Shown: one piece after another, positions 38,044-47,842 of the stretch
How the letters are laid out: the number at the start of each line of letters is the position of its first letter
Numbering within the stretch: position 1 is the first letter of the stretch
Virus record (IMG/VR): IMGVR_UViG_3300030419_001570
Span: 1-49,690 of that record
DNA length: 49,690 nt
Origin: a virus
Direction: 5' to 3' (one strand)
Notes under the pieces: generated by a model
Databases searched by the model: none
Told to the model about the DNA's origin: nothing
What the model saw: the letters and a program-made list of their open reading frames with translations, nothing else
Position numbers and translations under genes: made by a program

Positions 38044-40193
38044 TGGCAACATTTCAAGTACAAGTAGAAGACTTAACAGGAAGCTTAAGCGACACTACTG
38101 CTATTAGCAGTTGGTTGCAAGATGGTTGTAAAGAAGTTATTAATTTTATACCACAAACAAGGCTTGAGGAAATTGCTAGCAATTCTAATTTTACAGACAG
38201 TAAAGACATAGAAAGTATGAAAATATTGTCAGTTTTAAGAAGAGATGCTAATAATAGTAATTATTATATGCCTTGCAGAAAATTACCTCCATCTAAAATG
38301 GGAATGGTTCATGATTCTTCTAATATGGATTATGCAACAACAAGCGACCCTGCTTATATAATTCACGGAGATGTATTAAATACTTTTCCTCAAAGTGCAG
38401 CTTCTAATGATAGTCGTGTTGTTTATATTAATTTAGATTTTTCAGCAGTTACTTATGATGATAGTTCTATAACAAACTTTCCTGATGAAGCAGAACCAGC
38501 TGTAGTTTTATATGCAGCAAGAAATGGTGTACAAAGATTAATGAATGATTTACATTCTAATTCAGACATTACTACTGCTTTAAGTGCTGTGAATACAGAA
38601 TTAGATGAATTGCCTGCTATAGCAGATTTAATAAATGCTGAAGTTGATTTAGCTAAAGCCGAAGCTGCAGAATTAGCAACACAAACAGATAACAGTAGCG
38701 ATATAGTAACAGCATTAGATGCAATTAATACAGAATTAGATAAAGTTGATGAAATTATTTTATTAGCACACGAAGAGTTTGATGAAGTAGCAGCAGAAGT
38801 AAGTTCTACTGCAACATCTCCAATAACTCAAGCAAGAAGTGCTATGCCTAGTGCTTTGTCTGTTAGTGATTTAAGTATATCTTCAGTAGCTCCAGTAGCA
38901 CCATCTTTATCAACAGTTAGTTATAGCGATGCAAGTGCAACTGCAGTAGGAGCAATTACAGTAGGCAGTGTTAGTAAAGCAGATATAAGTGGAGATGTTC
39001 CATCATATACAAAACCTACATTAAGTTTAAGTAGCGTAGCTATATCAGATTTAAGTATAAGTGCAAGTGCACCTACAGCTCATGATATATCAACAGCTTC
39101 TGTAAGTTTTACTGCAAGTGTTCCTAATTTTGTTCCTCCAACTTTGTCTGTAGATACAACTCAATTTGAAACATTTTTAGAAACAGATGAAGATTCAGAG
39201 TTAGCTCAAATACAATTAGGAAGATTAAACAATGAAGTTCAACAATATCAAGCTAACATACAAAAAGAAGTAGGTAGCTTTAATAGAGATGTTGCTGTTT
39301 ATCAAGCTGAATTGCAAAAAGCAATTAAAGATGCAGAATTAACATCTGCTTCAGAAGCACAGCAAATGCAAGAATATAGTAACGATATTCAATTGTATGC
39401 TCAAAATATTAATAAAGAAGTACAGCAATATCAACAAAACACGCAAAAAGAATTAAGTTTATACCAAGCAAGAACAAGTGTAGAATTGCAAGAATTTTCT
39501 CAAAATATACAAAACGAATTAAATGAGTTCAATAAAGATAATGTAAGATATCAAGCTAACATAGCTGCAGAATCACAAAAACATAATTCTGATTTACAAA
39601 AAGCTATTACTCAAGCACAGTTGGATGCAGCGGATGCACAGCAAGAAGGACAACAAGGAACTCAAGTTGCGTTGCAAAATGCGATTAATAATATGCAAGC
39701 TAAAATTCAAGATAATAATAATATAATTACTAAATATAATTCTGAATTACAAGCATATTCTTCTAACATAAATAAAGAAGTTCAAGAATATACTAACAAT
39801 TTACAGCAAAAGATTTCTGAATATCAATCATCTTTAGCAATAGCTGCTAGTTATTATCAAGAAGCTCAAGCTAGAGTTAACGCTGGTAATGCTTTTATAG
39901 GACAAGCACAAGCAACAATAGGACAAGCTCAAGGATATGCTTCTGAAGTTTCAGCAAGAATTGGTTTTAGTGGAGCAAAATCACAAGCAGTGCAAGCTTT
40001 TTTAAATACTGCACAAGGTTATATGGTAGAGATGCAATCAAAGATTGGAATATCTGGTGGATATTTACAAGAAATGCAAGGAAGATTATCTGTAGATACA
40101 GCTAGATATGGTTGGTATACACAACAATATCAAATTATTGATGCACAATATAAAGAATTTTTACAGTCCTTACAGGGACAAATAGTTAAATAA
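38043..40193 (+). CDS. Large connector/tail structural protein with coiled-coil repeats (716 aa)
   Basis: The first 170 residues (EDLTGSLSDTTAISSWLQDG, DPAYIIHGDVLNTFPQSA) look like a head-completion or adaptor domain common in marine phage virion proteins. Residues about 260-370 are Ser/Thr/Ala-rich linker, and 390-640 are Gln/Asn-rich coiled-coil repeats (NNEVQQYQANIQKEVGSFNR, INKEVQQYQQNTQKELSLYQ). The C-terminus is Gln/Tyr-rich. A fibrous neck or tail-associated role is likely. The adaptor resemblance is by pattern. Confidence 0.6.
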   Translation: MATFQVQVEDLTGSLSDTTAISSWLQDGCKEVINFIPQTRLEEIASNSNFTDSKDIESMKILSVLRRDANNSNYYMPCRKLPPSKMGMVHDSSNMDYATTSDPAYIIHGDVLNTFPQSAASNDSRVVYINLDFSAVTYDDSSITNFPDEAEPAVVLYAARNGVQRLMNDLHSNSDITTALSAVNTELDELPAIADLINAEVDLAKAEAAELATQTDNSSDIVTALDAINTELDKVDEIILLAHEEFDEVAAEVSSTATSPITQARSAMPSALSVSDLSISSVAPVAPSLSTVSYSDASATAVGAITVGSVSKADISGDVPSYTKPTLSLSSVAISDLSISASAPTAHDISTASVSFTASVPNFVPPTLSVDTTQFETFLETDEDSELAQIQLGRLNNEVQQYQANIQKEVGSFNRDVAVYQAELQKAIKDAELTSASEAQQMQEYSNDIQLYAQNINKEVQQYQQNTQKELSLYQARTSVELQEFSQNIQNELNEFNKDNVRYQANIAAESQKHNSDLQKAITQAQLDAADAQQEGQQGTQVALQNAINNMQAKIQDNNNIITKYNSELQAYSSNINKEVQEYTNNLQQKISEYQSSLAIAASYYQEAQARVNAGNAFIGQAQATIGQAQGYASEVSARIGFSGAKSQAVQAFLNTAQGYMVEMQSKIGISGGYLQEMQGRLSVDTARYGWYTQQYQIIDAQYKEFLQSLQGQIVK

Positions 40194-40205
40194 TAAGGAA
40201 AAATA

Positions 40206-40703
40206 ATGGCAAACGAAATTAGAGTACAAACATCAGTTCAGATTGTTAATGATAATAGTGTTGACAACGATGGTGGTGCAGCTGGAGATTACACAAATTA
40301 CAACTTAGATGTTTTTTCAGGAGAAAGAAGTTGGGGCGGAAGCTATACTATGAATCAAGCATACAGCACATCAGATGTTGCTTATTGGAACAATGCAGTT
40401 GTTAGTGCAACAAGTGCAGACAGTTTAGGAGATTCAGGATGGACAGAAGCTTCTGATGTAACAGCGGGTACCATACCTGATAATATTTATGTTGTAGCTG
40501 TAGAATATGTTAGTGCACTTGGTTCTCCTGGAACAGTAACACTTACACTAAGCGGAGAAATTTTTGCAGTGCTAGACCCAGGTCAAGGAGTAGTAATTCC
40601 TATTGAAAGCAATAATGCAAAAGCAGATGTACAGATACACGCAGCTACTTACAACAATGGCACTAATGAAGCAACAGTTAACGTATTAATAGCAGGTACA
40701 TAA
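40206..40703 (+). CDS. Beta-rich virion protein candidate (165 aa)
   Basis: AAGGA precedes the ATG. The product is Ser, Thr, Asn, Gly and Val-rich with alternating strands (PGTVTLTLSGEIFAVLDPGQ, ADVQIHAATYNNGTNEATVN) and a Trp-containing loop region, like a small Ig or jelly-roll head or tail protein. Coupled spacing to neighbours supports a structural role. No family was recognised. Confidence 0.55.
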   Translation: MANEIRVQTSVQIVNDNSVDNDGGAAGDYTNYNLDVFSGERSWGGSYTMNQAYSTSDVAYWNNAVVSATSADSLGDSGWTEASDVTAGTIPDNIYVVAVEYVSALGSPGTVTLTLSGEIFAVLDPGQGVVIPIESNNAKADVQIHAATYNNGTNEATVNVLIAGT

Positions 40704-40704
40704 A

Positions 40705-40875
40705 ATGCCTAACACAAACTGGACAAAACAAAGTATTTCTCCAAGTACATCTTGGTCAGAAGAAGCTTTATCTTCCATAGGTTCAGTATGGGGTAAAGTG
40801 TTATCTACTTTTTCAAAGTGGGCATCATTTACTATGAGCTGGGAAGATGTTAAACAAAATTGGGAGGACTTATAA
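40705..40875 (+). CDS. Small Trp/Ser-rich protein (56 aa)
   Basis: ATG two bases after the upstream stop; its own stop overlaps the next ATG as TAATG. The product MPNTNWTKQSISPSTSWS, then a helix with Trp residues at regular spacing (GSVWGKVLSTFSKWASFTMS), ends in an acidic Trp-rich tail. The Trp pattern suggests a membrane- or capsid-edge-binding peptide. It has no recognised homolog, and the tight packing argues it is translated. Confidence 0.55.
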   Translation: MPNTNWTKQSISPSTSWSEEALSSIGSVWGKVLSTFSKWASFTMSWEDVKQNWEDL

Positions 40876-41180
40876 TGGCTGCAATAGAATTTTCGGTAAG
40901 AGAAATAGTAAGTAGAGTTAGGCAAGCAGTTCCTGACGCTAGTGAAAATTATATAATAAATCTTATTAACCAAGGTTTGGTAGATATGGGTAGATATACT
41001 ACTAAAATGGAATATGGTAAAACAGATTTAATTCACAATCAATTATGGTATGGATTAGATGATGATAGAGATATTACTATAAACAAAATATTTAGAGTTA
41101 GTATCTTAAATGATAGCGATGAATATATAAGAGTACCTAGATTACTTAATCAAGAAATTAAAGTAACAGACACGGAGTAA
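40875..41180 (+). CDS. Head-tail connector candidate (101 aa)
   Basis: ATG at 40875 overlaps the previous stop; an upstream in-frame ATG lies inside that gene. The protein (FSVREIVSRVRQAVPDASEN, YIINLINQGLVDMGRYTTKM) resembles the N-terminal helical domain of phage adaptor proteins that dock beneath the portal. The C-terminal half is beta-like. Followed by the neck protein with the shared beta domain. The function is inferred from position and fold impression. Confidence 0.55.
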   Translation: MAAIEFSVREIVSRVRQAVPDASENYIINLINQGLVDMGRYTTKMEYGKTDLIHNQLWYGLDDDRDITINKIFRVSILNDSDEYIRVPRLLNQEIKVTDTE

Positions 41181-41183
41181 TAA

Positions 41184-41858
41184 ATGGCAAGTAATTGGAA
41201 AGACCCTTCAGACACTTTTGTATGGTGGGTTGAAGGAGATAAATTAGCAATAGTTTCTGCAGATGGAGATGGAGGAACTACAGAGACTGGTACAGGAAAA
41301 TATAAAGCTCCTATTATAGGTGGCACAGCTTCTTATCAAGCTGATGGAACTACTGGAAATTTATTAAATGGAGCTATAAATTCTTCTACTACTTCAGTAA
41401 CCGTAGATTATGGTGCTGCGTTTTCTGTTAACGATATATTATTAATAGATAGTGAAAAGATGTTAATTACAGCTATATCTGGAAATACTTTAACTGTAAC
41501 AAGAGGATATAAATCAACAACTGCTGCTGAACATAGCGACAATGCTGCTTTATCAACAACAGATGTTCTTGCAAATGGATTATTAATTTCTTATTATGCA
41601 GAACCAGATAAAATTACTTCTGTAACAAGCACAATAGATTTAGATAATGTTTTACAACCTTTATTAATAGACTTTGTAAAAGGTCACTTATTATTAGATG
41701 CAGCAGCAAAAGTTTCAGACCCAAATATGTCAGCTGTAAAAGCGCAAATGGCACAACAATTTTTGGGCAATTATAAAGAAGGAATTAGAAGATACGGTAT
41801 GAAAAAGAACGATAAAACAGGTGGAACGAGAGCTATCCTTCCAGCAAATTTGAGGTAA
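41184..41858 (+). CDS. Neck/tail structural protein with a domain shared with the 1002 gene (224 aa)
   Basis: Residues about 60-120 (TTSVTVDYGAAFSVNDILLI, DSEKMLITAISGNTLTVTRG, YKSTTAAEHSDN) match a segment of the 791-residue tail protein (1002-3377) over about 60 residues. It is a copied beta domain. The flanks are helical (LQPLLIDFVKGHLLLDAAAK, QMAQQFLGNYKEGIRRYGM), like head-tail connectors. The duplication suggests the two proteins use the same fold to contact a common partner or carbohydrate. Confidence 0.6.
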   Translation: MASNWKDPSDTFVWWVEGDKLAIVSADGDGGTTETGTGKYKAPIIGGTASYQADGTTGNLLNGAINSSTTSVTVDYGAAFSVNDILLIDSEKMLITAISGNTLTVTRGYKSTTAAEHSDNAALSTTDVLANGLLISYYAEPDKITSVTSTIDLDNVLQPLLIDFVKGHLLLDAAAKVSDPNMSAVKAQMAQQFLGNYKEGIRRYGMKKNDKTGGTRAILPANLR

Positions 41859-41861
41859 TAT

Positions 41862-44800
41862 ATGGCGACATTAACAGGAAATAGAGTAAAAGACACTTAT
41901 AAAGACTTGCTACAAGTTTCTAACGGTAATGCAGGTATAACAGCAGATTTAACTGCCGTATCAGACGGTGAAGGTCATTCTAGTAAGTTAGAACTTAGCA
42001 CAGCTGCTGTTAATATATCATCAGCAGGTACTTTACAATATGCTGGTGTTGCTATTACTTCTACAGCTGCTGAACTTAATATCTTAGATGGCGCAACAGT
42101 TACTGTATCAGAATTAAATATATTAGATGGAGTGACTGCTACGACAGCAGAGATAAATTTATTAGATGGAGTTACGGCAACTACTTCAGAATTAAATATT
42201 CTAGACGGCGTTACTTCAACAGCATCTGAGTTAAATATTTTGGATGGAGTAACATCTACAACAGCAGAACTTAATATTCTTGATGGTGTAACATCAACTA
42301 CCGCAGAATTAAATATCTTAGATGGTGTAACAGCCACAGCCTCTGAATTAAATATTTTAGATGGCGTTACAGCAACTGCTTCTGAATTAAACATAATGGA
42401 CGGAGTAACAGCTACTACAGCAGAATTAAATTATGTAGATGGAGTAACTTCAAATATTCAAACACAATTAGATTCAAAAATAAGTGCTACGCTAACACAA
42501 GAACAGGTAGAAGATTTTGTTGGAGGTATGTTAGACGGTACAGAAACAGGAATTTCTGTTACCTACGATGACACAGATGGTAATATAGATTTTGTTGTAG
42601 CTACACAATCAGATAATAATTTTACAACTACACTTAAAAATAAGTTAGATGCAATAGAAGCAAGTGCTGATGTAACAGATACTTCAAACGTAACAAGCGC
42701 TGGTGCGTTAATGGATTCTGAAGTTACAAACCTTGCATTTGTAAAAGGTTTGACAAAAGGTATTAGCGATGGAAATGTTTTAACAGCTAATGATGCAGTT
42801 GCAGATAATGATTTTCTTAGAATTGATGGAACAGAAGTAGAAGGGTTAACTGTAGCTGAAGTCTTGTCTGCGTTAAGTGTAGAATCAGGTGCAGACGTTA
42901 CTGACGCAACAAATGTAACAGCTGCTGGTGCATTAATGGATAGCGAAGTAACAGATTTAGATGGTATAAAATCATTAACAGTACCCAACAGTACAACAAT
43001 ATCAACCTTTGGAGCAAGTCTTGTAGATGACGCAAATGCAGGTGCTGCAAGAACAACTTTAGGCGTAGACGCTTCAGGAACAGATAATAGCACCAATGTA
43101 ACACTTGTTACAAGTTCTCACGATTATCTTTCATTAAGTGGACAAGCTATTACGCTTGGAACTATTGATATTAGCGATGATACGAATTTATCAGCAGGAA
43201 CAAATATTTCTTTAAGTGGAGATACACTTAACGTAGATGACGCATTTTTAATTAACAGTGGAAATGATTCCACTTCTGGAACAATTACAGCAGCAGGATT
43301 TACCACTACTGGTACATTAGCAGCAGGATTAGCAGATATAGATGACGTTGTTATTAATGGAACAACAATTGGACATACAGACGATACAGATTTAATTACA
43401 TTAGCAGATGGTAATGTAACAATAGCAGGAGAATTAGATTTAACAACATTAGACGTTTCTGGTGACGCGGATATAGATGGAACACTTGAAGCAGATGCTA
43501 TTACCGTTGGAGGAACTGCTTTAAATACAGTTATTGCAGGAGTTACAGTAGCAAACGCTACATTGGCTTCTACAGTAACTATAACTGACAAATCAGATAA
43601 TGTAAATTATGATTTAGTATTTGGTAATAGCACAAGTGCTTTATACGATGATACTGGTGCATTATATTATAATCCAAGTACAGGAACTTTAAGAGTTCCA
43701 AATTTAAATGTAGCAGGAACAACAACTCAAGTAGATACAGTAACAATGAATGCTGAAAATGCAGTTGTTTTTGAAGGAGCTACAGCAGATGGATACGAAA
43801 CTACTCTTACAGTTGTTGACCCTACAGCAGACAGAACAATAAATTTACCAAATGTATCTGGAACTTTACCAGTATTAGCAGCAGCTTCAACTACTCAAAT
43901 TTCAGCAACACCTGCAGAGCTTAATGTTTTAGATGGAGTGACAGCAGGAACAGTTTCAGCAAGTTTAGGTGTCGTTGTTGATAGTAATAAAGATATTGGA
44001 AGTTTTAGAAATATAACGCTTACAGGAGAACTAGACGCAGGAAGTTTAGATGTTTCGGGAGATGTAGACATTGATGGTACCTTAGAGACAGATGCTCTTT
44101 CTATTAATGGAACAACTGTAAGTAGTACAGCAGCAGAGTTAAATATTTTAGACGGAGTTACAAGTACCGCTGCAGAGTTAAATGTCTTAGATGGAATTAC
44201 AGCTGTAGTAGGAGAATTAAATGCTTTAGATTTAGGAAGCACTGCCGTAGGAACAGCTATTGCTTCTAAAGCAGTTATACTTGACTCAAACAAAGATTAT
44301 ACTGGATTAAGAAATTTTACAATTACAGGTGAATTAGATGCAGCTACTTTAGATGTAAGTGGAAATGCTGATATAGATGGAACCTTAGAAGCTGATGCAA
44401 TCACTGTAGATGGCACAGCATTAAACGAATATATAGCAGATACTGTAGGGGCTATGGTTGGCTCTAATACTGAAACAGGAATTACTGTAACTTATGAAGA
44501 TGGTGATAATACATTAGATTTCGTAGTTGGTACACTTAACCAGGATACCACAGGTAATGCTGCTACAGCAACAGCTCTTGAAACAGCTAGAACGATACAC
44601 GGCGTATCTTTTGATGGTACTGCTAATATAGATTTATCTGAGGTAGTACAAGATACAGCTGGAGGAATGTTTACAGGAAATACTGAAACATTTATTACAG
44701 CTACTTATCAAGATTCTGACGGAACAGTAGACTTAGTTGTTCCTGTTTTAGATGAAGATGATTTATCAAGCGATTCAGCTTCACATCTAGCAACTCAACA

Positions 44801-47800
44801 ATCTATTAAAGCTTATATTGATGCTCAAGTTGCTGCTTCAGGTTCAGGAGATATTACAGCAGTAACTTTCCAAACAGATACAGGTTCTGGAAGTAAAGCT
44901 TCTGACACTGGTGGTAGTGCAGACTTTTCATTGCTAGGTGGAGATGGAATAGGAATTACAAATAGTGGAACAACTATTACTGCAGCAGTTTCGGCGGCTC
45001 AAACAACTATTACATCATTATTAGCTACTGATATTAAAATTGGAGAAGACGACCAAACAAAGATTGATTTTGAAACAGCAGATGAAATACATTTTTATGC
45101 TGCTAATACAGAACAAGTTTATTTAGGAGATAATATATTTGGACCACAATCTGACAGTGATGTAGATTTAGGTTCTAGTTCTGTTAGATGGAAAGATGCT
45201 TATGTAGATAGCATAACAGTAACTGGAGAAGTAGATGGTGCTTCTTTAGATATTTCTGGTAATGCTGACATTGACGGTACTCTAGAAGCAGATGCAATTA
45301 CGGTTAATGGAACAGCTTTAAATGAATATATTGCTGATACTATAGGAGATATGGTAGGAAGTAATACTGAAAGTGGTATTACTGTAGCTTATCAAGATTC
45401 AGATAATACTTTAGATTTTACTGTTGGAACTCTTAACCAAGATACAACAGGAACAGCAGCAAACGCTACTCACGTAACTGTTGCAGATAATGAAAGCACA
45501 GACGAAAATAATTTAATTACATTTATTGAAAATGCTTCAGCTACAGGAAATGTAGGACTAGAATCTGATGGAGATTTTCATTATAATCCTAGTTCTGGTA
45601 CTGTAACAGCAACTGTATTTAAAGGTAATATTGATGCAGTAGATGGCGACTTTGATGGAACACTAGAGGCAGACGCTTATACAGTAGCAGGAACTTCGTT
45701 AGCTGAATATATTGCAGATACAGTTGGAGCAATGTTTAGTGGCAATACTGAAACTCGTATTACAGCCACCTACCAAGACGGTGACAACACAATAGATTTA
45801 GTTGTTGACGATTTAGATACAAACACAACATATTCAGCTGGAAATGGTATTTCTTTATCATCAACAACTTTTGCAGTTGCAGCAGGAGATGGATTAACTC
45901 AAGAATCTGGAGGACTAGCTTTATCACACTTAGGAATTGAATCTTTAAGCGACCCTAATGCAGATAGAATATTAATATGGGACGACAGTGCTGGCGCTGT
46001 AGCTTGGGCTACTGCTAATACAAATTTAGCTATTAGCGGAACTAATATTAACGCGACTGACACTGATACTAACACAACTTATAGTGCTGGTACAAATATA
46101 TCTTTAAGTGGAACAACTTTTAATGTTGATGACGCATTCCTAAAAAATGATGCAAATGATACTACCTCTGGAACAATAACAGCTGGTGGCTTTACAACAA
46201 CAGGAAGTTTATCGCTTGCTGGACACGCAGTTAATGACATTGATGTTGGTTCAGAGTTTGTTGATGCTGACGACCATTTAATGACATCAGGTGCAATTAA
46301 AGAAAAAATTGAATCTTATGGATACACTACAAACACTGGTGATATGACTGGTGTTGATTTAACAGGTGCAAATGGTATTGCAATAACATCAGAAAGTAAT
46401 ACTGGAAGCGGTGCTTATTCAGCTACAGTTAATATAAGTCATTTAGGAATAGAAGATTTAAGTGACCCTAATGCTGACAGAATTCTTATTTGGGACGATT
46501 CAGCTGGAGCGGTTGCTTGGGCGACAGCTAATAGCAATTTAGCAATATCTGGTACAAACATTAATGCAACTGATACTAATACCAATACAACTTATTCAGC
46601 TGGTAGTGGTATAGCACTTTCATCTACTACTTTTTCAGTAGCTGGAAATACAGGACTATCTCAAGATTCAGATGGATTAAGTCTTTCTCACTTGGGTATA
46701 GAATCTTTATCTGACCCTGGTGCAGACCGTATTTTAATATGGGACGATTCTGCAGGGGCAGTTGCTTGGGCAACGGCAAACTCAAATTTAGCAATTAGTG
46801 GAACGAACATTAATGCAACAGATACAAACACTAATACTACTTATTCAGCAGGAACAAACATATCTTTATCAGGAACTACCTTCAATGTAGATGATGCCTT
46901 TTTAAAGAATGATGCAAGTGATACTATGAGTGGCTCTTTAACAGTTACTGGAGTTATACACGTTCAAAGTGGAGATGATTTTGCACTGGGAGAAGTAACT
47001 AATACCTTAAGAATGAAAGGTAATAGCACAAATTCATTTAATTTCTTAAATAATGGTAATGGTTGGGCACACTTAAATTGTGGTAATGTAGTGGCAGATG
47101 GTTCAATAGAAATAGGTGGACATTCATTTGACGACATTGACATAGGTTCTGAATTTGTTGACACCGATGACCATATAATGTCTTCTGGTGCTATTAAAGA
47201 AAAGATTGAATCATATGGCTATGTAACTACAGATACAAATACTACCTATAGTGCTGGTACGAACCTTTCTTTGTCAAGCACTACTTTTAATGTAGACGAT
47301 GCTTTCTTAAAAAATGATGCTAACGATACAACTAGCGGAACAATTACTGCTGCTGGATTTAATACAGCTTCTGGTAAAGTAGGAGATGTTGATGATGAAT
47401 ATATTGACTTTGGAACTGCTGGTGAAATACAATTTAAGATAGATAATGTTGAAGACTTTATGATGGCAGATGGTGGAACTTTCCACGCAAATGCAGATAT
47501 TATTGCATACTCTAGTAGTATATCATCAGATAAAAAACTTAAAAAGAATATTAAAGATGTTAAATATGGTTTAGAAGATGTATTAAAGCTTCGTGGTGTA
47601 GAGTTTGACTGGAAAGAAAAACTTAATGGTAAACACGATATTGGATTTATTGCACAAGAGATTGAAGAGGTTGTTCCAGAACTTGTTAAAGAAGTAGATG
47701 GATTAAACGATGAAGAAGCTCACTTAGTTGTAGATTATGCAAAGCTTGTTCCAGTATTAGTAGAATCAATAAAAGAATTAAAAGAAGAAATAGATTTGTT

Positions 47801-47840
47801 AAATGCAAATCTTGACCAATTAAAATATAATAAAAGGTAA
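41862..47840 (+). CDS. Giant tail fibre with C-terminal S74 chaperone (1992 aa)
   Basis: A repeat-built fibre: ten 13-residue units of the type SELNILDGVT-x3 near the start, several later copies, and three longer repeats around residues 1356-1690 (SDPNADRILIWDDSAGAVAW, TTYSAGTNISLSGTTFNVDD). The last 105 residues are the intramolecular chaperone of endosialidase fold (peptidase S74): SSDKKLKKNI at about 1888 provides the self-cleavage Ser-Asp/Lys site, followed by GVEFDWKEKLNGKHDIGFIA and a trimer-forming helix. The domain helps the fibre trimerise and then cuts itself off. This is the probable receptor-binding protein. Downstream is the Hint protein with its own phage tail start motif. Confidence 0.85.
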   Translation: MATLTGNRVKDTYKDLLQVSNGNAGITADLTAVSDGEGHSSKLELSTAAVNISSAGTLQYAGVAITSTAAELNILDGATVTVSELNILDGVTATTAEINLLDGVTATTSELNILDGVTSTASELNILDGVTSTTAELNILDGVTSTTAELNILDGVTATASELNILDGVTATASELNIMDGVTATTAELNYVDGVTSNIQTQLDSKISATLTQEQVEDFVGGMLDGTETGISVTYDDTDGNIDFVVATQSDNNFTTTLKNKLDAIEASADVTDTSNVTSAGALMDSEVTNLAFVKGLTKGISDGNVLTANDAVADNDFLRIDGTEVEGLTVAEVLSALSVESGADVTDATNVTAAGALMDSEVTDLDGIKSLTVPNSTTISTFGASLVDDANAGAARTTLGVDASGTDNSTNVTLVTSSHDYLSLSGQAITLGTIDISDDTNLSAGTNISLSGDTLNVDDAFLINSGNDSTSGTITAAGFTTTGTLAAGLADIDDVVINGTTIGHTDDTDLITLADGNVTIAGELDLTTLDVSGDADIDGTLEADAITVGGTALNTVIAGVTVANATLASTVTITDKSDNVNYDLVFGNSTSALYDDTGALYYNPSTGTLRVPNLNVAGTTTQVDTVTMNAENAVVFEGATADGYETTLTVVDPTADRTINLPNVSGTLPVLAAASTTQISATPAELNVLDGVTAGTVSASLGVVVDSNKDIGSFRNITLTGELDAGSLDVSGDVDIDGTLETDALSINGTTVSSTAAELNILDGVTSTAAELNVLDGITAVVGELNALDLGSTAVGTAIASKAVILDSNKDYTGLRNFTITGELDAATLDVSGNADIDGTLEADAITVDGTALNEYIADTVGAMVGSNTETGITVTYEDGDNTLDFVVGTLNQDTTGNAATATALETARTIHGVSFDGTANIDLSEVVQDTAGGMFTGNTETFITATYQDSDGTVDLVVPVLDEDDLSSDSASHLATQQSIKAYIDAQVAASGSGDITAVTFQTDTGSGSKASDTGGSADFSLLGGDGIGITNSGTTITAAVSAAQTTITSLLATDIKIGEDDQTKIDFETADEIHFYAANTEQVYLGDNIFGPQSDSDVDLGSSSVRWKDAYVDSITVTGEVDGASLDISGNADIDGTLEADAITVNGTALNEYIADTIGDMVGSNTESGITVAYQDSDNTLDFTVGTLNQDTTGTAANATHVTVADNESTDENNLITFIENASATGNVGLESDGDFHYNPSSGTVTATVFKGNIDAVDGDFDGTLEADAYTVAGTSLAEYIADTVGAMFSGNTETRITATYQDGDNTIDLVVDDLDTNTTYSAGNGISLSSTTFAVAAGDGLTQESGGLALSHLGIESLSDPNADRILIWDDSAGAVAWATANTNLAISGTNINATDTDTNTTYSAGTNISLSGTTFNVDDAFLKNDANDTTSGTITAGGFTTTGSLSLAGHAVNDIDVGSEFVDADDHLMTSGAIKEKIESYGYTTNTGDMTGVDLTGANGIAITSESNTGSGAYSATVNISHLGIEDLSDPNADRILIWDDSAGAVAWATANSNLAISGTNINATDTNTNTTYSAGSGIALSSTTFSVAGNTGLSQDSDGLSLSHLGIESLSDPGADRILIWDDSAGAVAWATANSNLAISGTNINATDTNTNTTYSAGTNISLSGTTFNVDDAFLKNDASDTMSGSLTVTGVIHVQSGDDFALGEVTNTLRMKGNSTNSFNFLNNGNGWAHLNCGNVVADGSIEIGGHSFDDIDIGSEFVDTDDHIMSSGAIKEKIESYGYVTTDTNTTYSAGTNLSLSSTTFNVDDAFLKNDANDTTSGTITAAGFNTASGKVGDVDDEYIDFGTAGEIQFKIDNVEDFMMADGGTFHANADIIAYSSSISSDKKLKKNIKDVKYGLEDVLKLRGVEFDWKEKLNGKHDIGFIAQEIEEVVPELVKEVDGLNDEEAHLVVDYAKLVPVLVESIKELKEEIDLLNANLDQLKYNKR
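42069..42458 (+). repeat. Ten tandem 39-base coding repeats in the fibre gene
   Basis: Ten in-frame units encode variations of (A/S)ELNILDGVT plus three residues. The amino-acid core is almost invariant while synonymous third positions differ among most copies (for example gaacttaatattcttgat, gaattaaatatcttagat, gaattaaatattttagat). Further single units occur later in the gene near 43915, 44125 and 44170. Confidence 0.85.
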
Positions 47841-47842
47841 TT

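Noticed and set aside
41975-44293. Long minus-strand open frames opposite the fibre gene
   Set aside because: They are reverse-strand shadows of the Ala/Thr/Asp-rich repeats and have no starts with ribosome sites.
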